From the NCBI RefSeq assembly GCF_018327685.1, contig NZ_BNEL01000001.1, forward strand, positions 620,001 to 684,000: a stretch of 64,000 nt of DNA, given 5' to 3'. The position numbers and the translations under genes are program-made. The notes below the pieces were generated by a model, which searched no databases, was not told the origin of the DNA, and saw nothing but the letters and a program-made list of their open reading frames with translations. Position 1 is the stretch's first letter, and the number at the start of each line of letters is the position of its first letter. Shown piece after piece: positions 54,668 to 64,000 of this stretch. The stretch comes from Streptomyces sp. TS71-3. Lineage in GTDB: Bacteria > Actinomycetota > Actinomycetes > Streptomycetales > Streptomycetaceae.

Positions 54668-55438
54668 TCACACCGCCTCCGGCGCCCCGTCCCGCTCATC
54701 CGGCCCGGCCTGCCCCTGCCCCTCTGCCTGTCCCTGTCCCTGCTGTCGCCCGGCCTGCTGCCGGGCCAGGTACGCCCGCGCCCGCTCGATCGTCTCGGGG
54801 TGCAGCGCCTCGCCGGCCGCGAGCACCTCCGGCAGCAGCCGGTTCTCGCCGGCGATGGCGCGGAACTGGAGGGCGACCGTGACCCCGTGGCCCGGCCGGT
54901 GCACGATCTCGATGGGGTCGCCGGCGCGGATCTCACCCGGCTCCAGCACGCGCAGGTACGCGCCCGGCGCCCCGCGCTCCGTGAAGCGCTTCATCCAGTG
55001 GTCGGTCCGGCCCTCGGGCACCCGGGCCTTCAGCTCCCCGGCGAACGTCCGGCAGGGGATGCGGCCGCTGGTCACCTCCAGGACCACCTCGCGCCCGATC
55101 CGCCACCGCTCGCCGATCAACGCGCCGGACACGTCCACGCCCTCGGTCGTGAGGTTCTCCCCGAAGATGCCGTCGGGCAGCGCCGCGCCCAGGGTCTCCT
55201 GCCACTCGTCCAGGTCCTCGCGGGCGAACGCGTACACCGCCTGGTCGTTCCCGCCGTGGTGCCGCCTGTCGCAGATGGCGTCACCGGCCACCCCGCTGCC
55301 CGCCTTGCCCTTGGGTCCGGGCGCCGCCACCCGTACGGGCCCGGCCGCCGGCGACTTCTCGATGCCGGTCAGGCCCTCTGGCTGCGCCGTGTACGGAACG
55401 GACTTGGGGCGGCCCACGTTCAGGGACAGAACTCTCAT
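54668..55438 (-). CDS. MOSC-domain protein (YiiM-like)
   Basis: A 256-residue protein with a MOSC domain, the sulfur-carrier fold of molybdenum-cofactor sulfurases, used in relatives for N-hydroxylated base or substrate reduction. DRRHHGGNDQAVYAF and SGRIPCRTFAG (the conserved Cys) are visible. A C-terminal alpha-helical 3-alpha domain follows, ending with a QGQGQAEGQGQ repeat encoded by a hexanucleotide repeat. Streptomyces MOSC proteins of this type often stand alone. It precedes the SDR gene. Confidence 0.88.
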   Translation of the reverse strand: MRVLSLNVGRPKSVPYTAQPEGLTGIEKSPAAGPVRVAAPGPKGKAGSGVAGDAICDRRHHGGNDQAVYAFAREDLDEWQETLGAALPDGIFGENLTTEGVDVSGALIGERWRIGREVVLEVTSGRIPCRTFAGELKARVPEGRTDHWMKRFTERGAPGAYLRVLEPGEIRAGDPIEIVHRPGHGVTVALQFRAIAGENRLLPEVLAAGEALHPETIERARAYLARQQAGRQQGQGQAEGQGQAGPDERDGAPEAV

Positions 55439-55534
55439 GACGGCACGTTAAGACGTTCGCGCCCGCACCGCACACTCATTTCGGGTCACTCCTGACTCGG
55501 CCACCTGGGCGTCCGATTGTGCAGAAACGTTACG

Positions 55535-56770
55535 TCAAGAAGAAGCGGCGGGCGGGTCCGACGTACGGGACGACGGTGAGGGAGTGGGGTCCGGGGCGTA
55601 CGGCGCTGAGGGGCCGGGGCCGAGGGAGGGGCCGTATCCGTAGGGGAGCGAGGGGGAGGCGCCGGGCACGCGGACGGGCGACGGTGAGAAGTCCGACGTG
55701 TGGGGGAGCGGTGGGAAGGGGCGGGAGGAGTCCTCCGGCTGGTGAGGGCCGTCCGGCCGCCGAGAGTCCGCCGGCTGGTGGACGGCCTCCTGTTGGCAGG
55801 AGGTCTCCTGCTGGCAGGAGGCGTCCCCCTGGTAGGGGCTCTCCGGTCGGTAGGAGGTCTCCACGCGGTAGGAGGTCTCCGCGCGGTAGTCGTCGGCGTC
55901 CTCCGGGTGCTGCGCTGCCTCGCCGTAGGGCGCGTCCTCGGCGCGGGCGTGATGGACGTCTTCGAGGTGGGGGAAGTCCTCGGGGCGGCCGAAGTCTTCG
56001 AGGTGGGCGGGGGCCCCGGGGCGGTAGGCGTCTTCGGAGAGGTAGGAGTCCTCGCCGTAAGAGAAGTCCTCAGGAGGCTGGAAGTCCTCAGGAGGCTGGA
56101 AGTCCCCGGGGCGCTGGAAGCCCTCCGGGTCGTGGAAGTCCTCTGGATCGTGGAAGTCCCCGGGACGGTGGGAATCCTCGGGATGCCGGGGCTGCTCGGG
56201 GTGGTGGAGGTCCCGGGGATGGTGAGGCTCTTCCAGGTGCTGGGGCCCGTCCAGGCGGTAGAAGTCGTCGTCCAGGTCATCGTCGGGATCCGCCGGGTCG
56301 TGGGCGTCCGCCGGGTCCAGCGGCCCCCCGCCCCCGGAGGACCCCGGCCGGCCGCCCGCCGGAGGGGTGCGCGGCGCCGAGCCCGGGGAGCCGCCGTTCA
56401 CGCCAGGGCCCTTCGCCGCGTCGGCGCCGCCGTCCGCCGCGCCCGTGCCGTTCGCCGCTCCCGCGCCGCCCGCCGGGGTGGAGACCAGACGGTTCCTGGC
56501 CCGCCCCATCAGCTCCTCACGCTCGTCCTCGGTCAGCCCGCCCCACACCCCGTACGGCTCGCGTACCGCGAGGGCGTGTGCGGCGCACTCCGCGCGGACC
56601 GGGCACCGCATGCAGACTTCCTTGGCCGAGTTCTCCCGCGCGCTGCGCGCCGCGCCGCGCTCGCCCTCCGGGTGGAAGAAGAGCGAGCTGTCGACGCCGC
56701 GGCAGGCGGCGAGCAGCTGCCAGTCCCACAGGTCCGCGTTGGGTCCCGGAAGGCGGGAGAAGTCTGCCAT
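55535..56770 (-). CDS. whiD: WhiB-family developmental regulator WhiD with giant acidic tail
   Basis: The first 96 residues match WhiD, needed for late sporulation in Streptomyces: iron-sulfur cysteines Cys23, Cys53, Cys56 and Cys62 (CMRCPVRAEC) and GVWGG (74-78) with the basic ARNR segment. WhiD is normally about 110-130 residues; here the frame continues for about 315 residues of Gly/Ala linker, then a repeat-rich acidic region (PEDF, PGDF and HDPEDF units), then a Pro/Ser tail. An AAGGGGACAG ribosome site precedes the ATG, and there is no stop or frameshift before 55535. Divergent from bldM. Confidence 0.85.
   Translation of the reverse strand: MADFSRLPGPNADLWDWQLLAACRGVDSSLFFHPEGERGAARSARENSAKEVCMRCPVRAECAAHALAVREPYGVWGGLTEDEREELMGRARNRLVSTPAGGAGAANGTGAADGGADAAKGPGVNGGSPGSAPRTPPAGGRPGSSGGGGPLDPADAHDPADPDDDLDDDFYRLDGPQHLEEPHHPRDLHHPEQPRHPEDSHRPGDFHDPEDFHDPEGFQRPGDFQPPEDFQPPEDFSYGEDSYLSEDAYRPGAPAHLEDFGRPEDFPHLEDVHHARAEDAPYGEAAQHPEDADDYRAETSYRVETSYRPESPYQGDASCQQETSCQQEAVHQPADSRRPDGPHQPEDSSRPFPPLPHTSDFSPSPVRVPGASPSLPYGYGPSLGPGPSAPYAPDPTPSPSSRTSDPPAASS
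56063..56188 (-). repeat. seven 18-bp tandem repeats inside whiD
   Basis: On the plus strand GAAGTCCTC-type units start at 56063, 56081, 56099, 56117, 56135, 56153 and 56171, a constant 18-base step. Each encodes six residues such as DFQPPE or DFHDPE. The in-frame period allows expansion without frameshift, so the tail length is likely variable between strains. Confidence 0.9.
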
Positions 56771-57062
56771 GAGCTGTCCCCTTGTAGCCGTTTTGCGGCC
56801 GCTGTTGTGCGGGTTGGTGGGCGCACGCCGTCTCTACTGTCTAAGGAGATGAAAATATGACTCTTTATGAATCTAGCCGCAGACACTAGAAACAGTGGAG
56901 AAAACCAGCTAAATGGGTCATGACTCTTCGTGAAGGAATTGCCAGGGAAGGGGTGGGGTCCGTGAAGACCGTGGTGCCGGAGCAGTCGCGGAGCAGGGCG
57001 GATGCGCGCCGCTGTACCGTGTCGGCCCCCTCACGTAGAGTGCCGGACGTGGCTGCCCTACC

Positions 57063-57090
57063 CGTAACTCTTTCGAGTGACCGTCGTTGA
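57063..57090 (+). promoter_or_regulatory. ECF-type bldM promoter CGTAAC-N16-CGTTGA
   Basis: CGTAAC (57063-57068) and CGTTGA (57085-57090) fit the pattern I recall for sigma-BldN-dependent promoters, of which bldMp1 is a known target in S. coelicolor. It is 130 bases upstream of the bldM ATG. The remaining gap to whiD (56771-57060) includes an AT-rich stretch with only a 10-codon mini-ORF (ATG at 56856) and no other feature. Confidence 0.6.
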
Positions 57091-57223
57091 GAGTGCGGAA
57101 GCGGTTGATGGAACCAAGCTCGTCGGGCAGGCGTCCGAGGGCTCAACCGCAGAGGTGACGACTCGTACCAGCCTGGAGGCTCAAGGTGACGCGCATCCGC
57201 TGCGAGAGCCACGGAGGTCAGTC

Positions 57224-57835
57224 ATGACTTCCGTCCTCGTCTGTGATGACTCCCCGCTCGCCCGAGAGGCGCTGCGCCGTGCGGTGGCGACCGTACCCGG
57301 CGTCGAGCGCGTGACGACGGCGGCCAACGGCGAGGAAGTGCTCCGCCGCTGGGGCGCCGACCGCTCGGACCTGATTCTGATGGACGTACGCATGCCGGGC
57401 CTCGGCGGCGTGGAGACCGTCCGGCGGTTGCTCTCGGCAGACCCGGGTGCCCGCATCATCATGCTCACCGTCGCCGAGGACCTGGACGGCGTGGCACTCG
57501 CGGTGGCCGCCGGGGCACGTGGCTATCTTCACAAGGACGCCTCCCGCGCGGAGCTGCGGGCCACCGTGACCCAGGCCCTGGCCGACCCCACCTGGCGGCT
57601 GGCCCCGCGCCGCCTGCGCTCCGCCGAGATGGGCGCGGCGCCCACCCTCACCGCCCGTGAGATCCAGGTCCTGGAAGGCATGAGCCATGGCCGGTCGAAC
57701 GCGGAGATCGGCCGCGAGCTGTTCCTCTCCGAGGACACGGTCAAGACGCACGCCAGACGCCTTTTCAAGAAGCTCGGCGCCTCGGACCGGGCGCACGCCG
57801 TCGCGCTGGGTTTCCGCTGGGGCCTGGTTCGCTGA
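57224..57835 (+). CDS. bldM: orphan response regulator BldM
   Basis: BldM (203 aa) activates aerial-development genes, alone as a homodimer and with WhiI as a heterodimer. The receiver domain has CDDSPLAREALRR (acid pair Asp8-Asp9) and LILMDVRMPG (Asp54); in S. coelicolor phosphorylation of Asp54 was reported to be unnecessary. The LuxR-type HTH is at about residues 137-200 (LTAREIQVLEGMSHGRSN, FLSEDTVKTHARRLF). GGAGGTCAGTC precedes the ATG. Next to whiD, as in S. coelicolor. Confidence 0.95.
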   Translation: MTSVLVCDDSPLAREALRRAVATVPGVERVTTAANGEEVLRRWGADRSDLILMDVRMPGLGGVETVRRLLSADPGARIIMLTVAEDLDGVALAVAAGARGYLHKDASRAELRATVTQALADPTWRLAPRRLRSAEMGAAPTLTAREIQVLEGMSHGRSNAEIGRELFLSEDTVKTHARRLFKKLGASDRAHAVALGFRWGLVR

Positions 57836-57997
57836 GTGGCACCGCAGCGGGGATGCGACGCTCCCCGTCCGCCTTTCGGTGGACGGGGCGACGGATGCCC
57901 GCTGCTCGTTTCGCCGACGATGCCGCATCCTTGAATGGTGGAGTTCCTCAGGGACAAGACGGCAGAGCGGAACGAGCGTGAGGGGAGAGCGCAGGAG

Positions 57998-58663
57998 ATG
58001 AGTTCCGGCGCACCTGCTCATAACGCTTCAGTGCACAACTACGGACGCGGTGCCACGGGTCAATCCGCCCCGAGGCACCATGGACCGATGCGTGACGACG
58101 GGACGACGGTGACTGGTGCACTCGTCCACCGCGCCGTGGGCGGCGACGAACAGGCCACGCACGATCTGCTGGCCCACGTACACCCATTGGCGCTGCGGTA
58201 CTGCCGCACCCGCCTGTCCCGGCTGCCGGGTGACGCACGGCACTTCGTCGAGGACCTGGCCCAGGAGGTGTGCGTCGCGGTGCTGCTGGCGCTGCCGCGC
58301 TACCGCGACACCGGGCGCCCCTTCGAGGCCTTCGTCTTCGCGATCGCCTCGCACAAGGTCGCCGACCTCCAGCGCGCCGCCATGCGCCACCCCGGGTCCA
58401 CGGCCGTGCCCTCCGACGAGATGCCCGAGCGGCCCGACGACTCGCTCGGCCCCGAGGAGCGCGCGCTGCTGAGCAGCGACGCGGAGCGCGCCAAGGAACT
58501 CCTCGCGAGCCTCCCGGACAACCAGCGCGAGCTGCTGCTGCTCCGGATCGCCGTGGGGCTCACCGCGGAGGAGACCGGCCAGGTGCTCGGGATGTCACCC
58601 GGCGCCGTCCGGGTCGCCCAGCATCGCGCGCTCAGCCGGCTGCGGGCGCTTGCCGAGCAGTAG
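57998..58663 (+). CDS. shbA: ECF sigma factor ShbA/SigD
   Basis: A 221-residue ECF sigma factor. Region 2 is at about residues 50-115 ([35 protein letters not shown]) and region 4 at about 160-218 ([39 protein letters not shown]). By position (bldM, this gene, guaB) it is the orthologue of SCO4769 and S. griseus ShbA, which drives transcription of the principal sigma gene hrdB, and of M. tuberculosis SigD. An internal ATG at 58088 ([12 protein letters not shown]) is an alternative start. No anti-sigma gene is adjacent. Confidence 0.85.
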   Translation: MSSGAPAHNASVHNYGRGATGQSAPRHHGPMRDDGTTVTGALVHRAVGGDEQATHDLLAHVHPLALRYCRTRLSRLPGDARHFVEDLAQEVCVAVLLALPRYRDTGRPFEAFVFAIASHKVADLQRAAMRHPGSTAVPSDEMPERPDDSLGPEERALLSSDAERAKELLASLPDNQRELLLLRIAVGLTAEETGQVLGMSPGAVRVAQHRALSRLRALAEQ

Positions 58664-58825
58664 TCGCGGGCTCCGGTTGGCCGGTTGCCGGGCTGGCCGC
58701 ATACCGTTCGCTGGCTGCTGCCCTGGCCCGCTGCCTTGGCCTGCGGCTTCGGACCTGCGGTCCGGATGCGACAGCGTCTGCCCCCTCGGGTCGGCTGCGA
58801 TCCGCGGGTTGCGTGTGGCTTGTCG

Positions 58826-58853
58826 CTCCCCCACTGCCTTAAAGGCGTGGGAG
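58826..58853 (+). repeat. family C hairpin repeat
   Basis: CTCCCCCACTGCC...GGCGTGGGAG folds as an imperfect hairpin. It lies in the 510-base shbA-guaB gap, which otherwise contains only GC-rich leader sequence and the direct repeats listed next. Confidence 0.65.
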
Positions 58854-59010
58854 GTGCCCCCACCCCGCGCCCCTAATGGAACCGGGGCGGGCCCGCAGAA
58901 GCGCGTGCCCTCGGCAGTGACGCCCCCACGTGACGCCCCTCACATGGCGCCCTCGCATGACACCTCCACGCGGCGCCCCCACCTGAGGCCCCCGTGAGTT
59001 CGCACGTGCA

Positions 59011-59041
59011 TCTGTACGTGTACGTGCGTCTGTACGTGTAC
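59011..59041 (+). promoter_or_regulatory. direct repeats of TCTGTACGTGTAC upstream of guaB
   Basis: The 13-mer occurs at 59011-59023 and 59029-59041 (period 18), each containing the palindrome GTACGTGTAC-like core; a related CACGTGCATCTG precedes them. The patch is AT-richer and 137 bases upstream of the guaB ATG. Further down ATGACA-N16-TAGCAT (59112-59139) could be the promoter. Confidence 0.4.
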
Positions 59042-59051
59042 ACAGGGGTGA

Positions 59052-60681
<1,630 letters not shown>

Positions 60682-60683
<2 letters not shown>

Positions 60684-60913
60684 GTCGTGTCCGGCGGATC
60701 TTCGTGGATCAGCCTGCGGCGTCTGGTGCCGTGCATCGCAAGGCGGAGGATCGTCCTCGTACTGGGCGTACTCGGATGACTCCGACAACGCGGCGAGGTG
60801 CGGTGCTGGGGGCACTCCCCCACTGCCTGAACGGGCGTGGGAGGTACCCCCACCCACGCCCGTTCAGGCAGTGGGGGAGTCGCGGGCCCACGAAGATCCG
60901 CCGGACACGACCT
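60682..60913. mobile_element. 232-bp MITE-like element with nested inverted repeats
   Basis: A 26-base sequence (60682-60707, starting AGGTCGTGTCCGGCGG) recurs exactly inverted at 60888-60913. Inside it a second perfect inverted repeat of 28 bases (60814-60841 and 60853-60880), made of two head-to-head family C repeats, surrounds an 11-base loop. No coding sequence. The left end lies within the guaB stop codon, so the stop is shared with the element. No target duplication is evident. Confidence 0.75.
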
Positions 60914-60998
60914 GGCCCGCCCGGTCACCGGTCCTGTCCGAGGGCAGGTCGAGCAGCCCTGACACCACGGACAGCACGGACACCACGGACCCCACTGA

Positions 60999-61034
60999 GG
61001 GCGGCCCGGGGCGCATCCCCTGGGCCGCCCTTTC
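60999..61034 (+). terminator. terminator between guaB and guaB3
   Basis: GGGCGGCCCGGGG (60999-61011) pairs with CCCCTGGGCCGCCC (61017-61030) with one bulge, followed by TTTC. It lies beyond the MITE-like element, so the element appears to have been inserted between guaB and this older terminator. Confidence 0.8.
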
Positions 61035-61187
61035 GCGCGAAAACGCGGGCCGCTGTGGTGGGCGCGGAATGAACGCGCGCCGGCGCCGCCCGGGTGGCGG
61101 TCGCGGCGACGGCCGCCCTTTCGGTGCCCGGGGGGCCGGGTCGGGGATACTGGAGGGCGCTGAGACGCAGAGGGAAAGGCCACAGAC

Positions 61188-62312
61188 GTGACTGAGATCG
61201 AGATCGGGCGGGGCAAGCGCGGCCGCCGGGCGTACGCCTTCGACGACATCGCCGTCGTCCCCAGTCGCCGCACCCGCGACCCGAAAGAGGTCTCCATCGC
61301 GTGGCAGATCGACGCCTACCGCTTCGAGCTGCCGTTCCTGGCCGCCCCGATGGACTCGGTGGTCTCCCCCCGGACCGCCATCCGCATCGGTGAGCTCGGC
61401 GGGCTGGGCGTGCTCAACCTTGAGGGCCTGTGGACGCGGTACGAGGACCCGCAGCCGCTCCTGGACGAGATCGCCGACCTGCCGGGCCACAAGGCGACCA
61501 GCCGCCTCCAGGAGATCTACGCCGCCCCGATCAAGGAGGAACTGATCGGGCAGCGGATCAAGGAGGTGCGGGACTCCGGCGTGATCACGGCCGCCGCGCT
61601 CTCCCCGCAGCGCACGGCCCAGTTCTCCAAGGCCGTGGTGGACGCGGGCGTCGACATCTTCGTCATCCGCGGCACCACCGTCTCCGCGGAGCACGTGTCG
61701 GGCGCGGCGGAACCGCTGAACCTGAAGCAGTTCATCTACGAGCTGGACGTGCCCGTGATCGTCGGCGGTTGCGCCACGTACACGGCGGCGCTGCACCTGA
61801 TGCGCACCGGTGCGGCGGGCGTGCTGGTCGGCTTCGGCGGCGGGGCGGCGCACACCACCCGCAACGTCCTCGGCATCCAGGTCCCCATGGCGACCGCGGT
61901 CGCGGACGTCGCCGCGGCCCGCCGCGACTACATGGACGAGTCCGGCGGCCGCTACGTGCACGTGATCGCGGACGGCGGCGTGGGCTGGTCGGGTGACCTC
62001 CCCAAGGCGATCGCCTGCGGCGCGGACTCCGTGATGATGGGCTCCCCGCTGGCACGCGCCACGGACGCGCCCGGGCGGGGCCACCACTGGGGCATGGAGG
62101 CGGTGCACGAGGAGGTGCCGCGCGGCATGAAGGTCGACCTCGGCACCGTCGGCTCCATCGAGGAGATCCTGACGGGTCCCTCGCACAACCCCGACGGCTC
62201 CATGAACTTCTTCGGCGCCCTGCGCCGCGCGATGGCCACGACCGGGTACAGCGAGCTCAAGGAGTTCCAGCGGGTCGAGGTCACGGTGGCGGACTCGCAA
62301 CACAAACGGTAA
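61188..62312 (+). CDS. guaB3: GuaB3-family IMP dehydrogenase-related protein
   Basis: A 374-residue barrel protein of the GuaB3 branch of the IMPDH/GMP-reductase superfamily, lacking CBS domains. The phosphate-binding loops VGWSGDLPKAIACGADSVM and the GGCATYTAAL segment are present, but the GSICTT catalytic loop of GuaB is absent. Its reaction is not settled; cyanobacterial relatives have been reported to act as GMP reductase. The GTG start gives MTEIEIGRGKRGRRAY. Encoded directly downstream of guaB, as across actinobacteria. Confidence 0.93.
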   Translation: MTEIEIGRGKRGRRAYAFDDIAVVPSRRTRDPKEVSIAWQIDAYRFELPFLAAPMDSVVSPRTAIRIGELGGLGVLNLEGLWTRYEDPQPLLDEIADLPGHKATSRLQEIYAAPIKEELIGQRIKEVRDSGVITAAALSPQRTAQFSKAVVDAGVDIFVIRGTTVSAEHVSGAAEPLNLKQFIYELDVPVIVGGCATYTAALHLMRTGAAGVLVGFGGGAAHTTRNVLGIQVPMATAVADVAAARRDYMDESGGRYVHVIADGGVGWSGDLPKAIACGADSVMMGSPLARATDAPGRGHHWGMEAVHEEVPRGMKVDLGTVGSIEEILTGPSHNPDGSMNFFGALRRAMATTGYSELKEFQRVEVTVADSQHKR

Positions 62313-62469
62313 CGCTGCGGTGCGCTGCGCTGCGCTGCGCTTCGCTGTGGCCGGGGTGTGCGGTGCCCACGGCGGCTCTGCGTTGCCCCCGGGATGCCCT
62401 TTCCAGACGCTCCGCGCCGGCCCGCGTGGACTGCTCTTGGCGGTTCGGCTGAGGTTGGGTGTGGTTGTT

Positions 62470-62933
62470 CGCGCAGTTCCCCGCGCCCCTTTGGTGAGGC
62501 TGCTCTCGACGGGTCAGTTCAGGCTGGGTGTGGTTGTTCGCGCAGTTCCCCGCGCCCCTTGGACGGCGCTTCGCGCCTCATCAGGGGCCTGGGCTGGTTC
62601 GCGAGGTGACTCCGCCGGAACTGCGCGAGCGAGTACCACGGCCGGTGGTCGAACGGCGAACGGGAAGGGGCAGCGCCCCGATGGGGGCGCGGGGAACTGC
62701 GCGAGTAGCCACGACGGGCCGGTGGTTGAAGGACTGAGCGCAGGGGGCTGGGCCCCGATGGGGGCGCGGGAACTGCGCGAGTAGCCACCGAGGGCCGGTG
62801 GTTGAAGGGTGGACCGCGGGGGGCTGGGTCCTGATAGGGGCGCGGGGAACTGCGCGAGTAGCCACGACGGGCCGGTGGTTGAAGGACTGAGCGCAGGGGG
62901 CTGGGCCCCGATGGGGGCGCGGGGAACTGCGCG
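62470..62933. repeat. family A cores: two inverted, then a 77-bp tandem array of four
   Basis: Inverted cores lie at 62470-62489 and 62539-62558. Forward cores start at 62684, 62761 (one G missing), 62837 and 62914, a step of 76-77 bases, with unit text CGAGTAGCCACGACGGGCC and GGTGGTTGAAGGACTGAGCG. The 690-base gap after guaB3 contains nothing else, apart from a GCTGC run at 62325-62345. Reading frames here only translate the repeat. Confidence 0.9.
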
Positions 62934-63005
62934 AGGAGTCGGCACCCGCCGGCGGCAGGACGCAAGGAGGCGGGGCCCAGAGAAGGTGCGGGGAACCGGG
63001 GGCGC

Positions 63006-64000
63006 TCAGAGGCGTTCCGCCGCCCCCGCCGGCGTCGCCCCGCGAGTGTCCAGCAGAAGCTGCGCCTTCACCGACAGCCCCTGAAGGTCATACGTACGGT
63101 GATGCTGCAGCAGCAACGTGAGATCGGCGGCCGCAACCCCCTCGTAGAGCGCATCGGCCCGCGGCACCGCCCGCCCCCGCACCTCCCAGGCGGGCACGTA
63201 GGGATCGTGGTAGCCGACCCGCGCCCCCAGCTCCATCAGCCGCAGCGCGATCTCCTCCGCAGGTGACCCCTGCCGATCGGCCATATCGGGCTTGTACGTG
63301 ACCCCGAGCAGCAGCACGTGGGCACCGCGTGCCGACTTCCCGTGCTCGTTCAGGAGCGCGGCGCCCCGCTGGACGACGTACTGCGGCATGCGGTGGTTGA
63401 CCTGCTGGGCGAGCTCCACCATGCGCAGCGTCCGCAGTCCCTGCCCCTGCCCCTGCCCCTGCCCCTGCCCCGGGGGACGCACCACGGCGGTGCGGCCCGG
63501 CAGGTGTTGCGGCACGGTGTGGCCGCCCACTCCGGGGCCGGGCCGGAACGCGTGGAACCCGAACGGCTTCGTCTCCGCGCACCGGATCACGTCCCAGATG
63601 TCGACGCCGAGGTCGTGGCAGAGCACGGCCATCTCGTTGACGAGGGCGATGTTGACGTGCCGGTAGTTGGTCTCCAGAAGCTGCACCGTCTCCGCTTCCC
63701 GCGGCCCACGCGCGCGTACCACCTTCTCCGTGAGCCGCCCGTAGAACTTCGCGGCGGACTCGGTGCAGGCCGGCGTGAGGCCGCCGATGACCTTGGGGAT
63801 CGCCCGGTAGCCGGGGGCGCCCTGCCCAGGGTCGGTGCGCACGGGGGAGTAGGCCAGGTGGAAGTCCCGGCCCGCGCGCAGCCCCGAGCCGTCCTCCAGC
63901 AGCGGCCGCAGGAAGTCCTCCGTGGTGCCGGGTGGCACCGGGGACTCCAGGATCACCGTCGTGTGCGGACGCAGCCGGGCCGCCAGGGCGCGGCCGGCCT
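63006..64000 (-). CDS. nucleotide-sugar dehydrogenase family protein, 5' truncated by the window edge
   Basis: Open to the window end; about 331 codons visible. The middle and C-terminal domains of UDP-sugar 6-dehydrogenases are seen: ESPVPPGTTE, NEMAVLCHDLGVDIWDVI, FRPGPGVGGH, LLLGVTYKPDMADRQGSPA and LDTRG. The GGHCxP motif, whose Cys is the usual thioester nucleophile, reads GGHTVPQH, and a run of five Gln-Gly pairs from a CCCCTG repeat follows. The enzyme may therefore be inactive or altered. The product is normally a sugar acid for surface polysaccharide. Confidence 0.8.
   Translation of the reverse strand, partial: AGRALAARLRPHTTVILESPVPPGTTEDFLRPLLEDGSGLRAGRDFHLAYSPVRTDPGQGAPGYRAIPKVIGGLTPACTESAAKFYGRLTEKVVRARGPREAETVQLLETNYRHVNIALVNEMAVLCHDLGVDIWDVIRCAETKPFGFHAFRPGPGVGGHTVPQHLPGRTAVVRPPGQGQGQGQGQGLRTLRMVELAQQVNHRMPQYVVQRGAALLNEHGKSARGAHVLLLGVTYKPDMADRQGSPAEEIALRLMELGARVGYHDPYVPAWEVRGRAVPRADALYEGVAAADLTLLLQHHRTYDLQGLSVKAQLLLDTRGATPAGAAERL

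Noticed and set aside
56856..56888. Ten-codon mini-ORF with AAGGAG upstream in the whiD-bldM gap
   Set aside because: It might be a leader peptide, but nothing besides the ribosome site supports it.

Overview
This is a contiguous, very GC-rich stretch of an actinomycete chromosome, almost certainly Streptomyces. The evidence is the extremely high GC with G/C-biased third positions, frequent GTG starts, a zinc-type S14, the developmental regulators WhiD and BldM side by side, an S11-alpha junction without rpsD, and the intergenic repeat families that litter Streptomyces genomes. The species cannot be named from this window.

Layout. 0-9.4 kb: 3' part of the S10 ribosomal operon (from a 5'-truncated rplC to rpsQ) and the spc operon (rplN to rplO), ended by a strong hairpin. 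9.6-17.6 kb: secY-adk, map, infA-rpmJ-rpsM-rpsK, rpoA-rplQ and truA, so protein export, start-Met removal, translation initiation and RNA polymerase alpha are encoded beside the ribosome. 17.6-24.4 kb: a membrane-anchored protein, rplM-rpsI, glmM, a DUF389 membrane protein and coaA. 24.9-34.4 kb: glmS, acpS, an NmrA-like reductase, then an accessory patch (small membrane ORF, truncated esterase, secreted GDSL hydrolase, IS110-family insertion), then the nicotinamide nucleotide repair gene nnr. 34.7-42.8 kb: alr, an alpha/beta hydrolase, tsaE, tsaB, rimI and tsaD, i.e. cell-wall D-alanine and the tRNA t6A modification set. 42.8-51.3 kb: accessory and regulatory genes: a Uma2 nuclease, an ECF42-type sigma factor with its DGPF partner, an SDR/TetR divergent pair with three operators, a methyltransferase and a polysaccharide deacetylase. 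51.4-53.7 kb: groES-groEL1 under two CIRCE operators. 53.9-64 kb: SDR, MOSC protein, whiD, bldM, an ECF sigma factor (ShbA/SigD), guaB, guaB3 and a 5'-truncated nucleotide-sugar dehydrogenase.

The order alr-tsaE-tsaB-rimI-tsaD-groES-groEL-whiB-like-sigma-guaB-guaB3 resembles the Mycobacterium tuberculosis alr-to-guaB region, so much of the window is an old actinobacterial core with later insertions.

The least ordinary material: a WhiD with an approximately 315-residue low-complexity tail; tandem arrays of an intergenic repeat at 24.5, 38, 48 and 62.7 kb with consistent periods of 76-77 or 101 bp; a 232-bp MITE-like element with nested perfect inverted repeats whose end overlaps the guaB stop codon; an IS110 element with a structured 5' leader that could encode a bridge RNA; and a nucleotide-sugar dehydrogenase that lacks the usual active-site cysteine.
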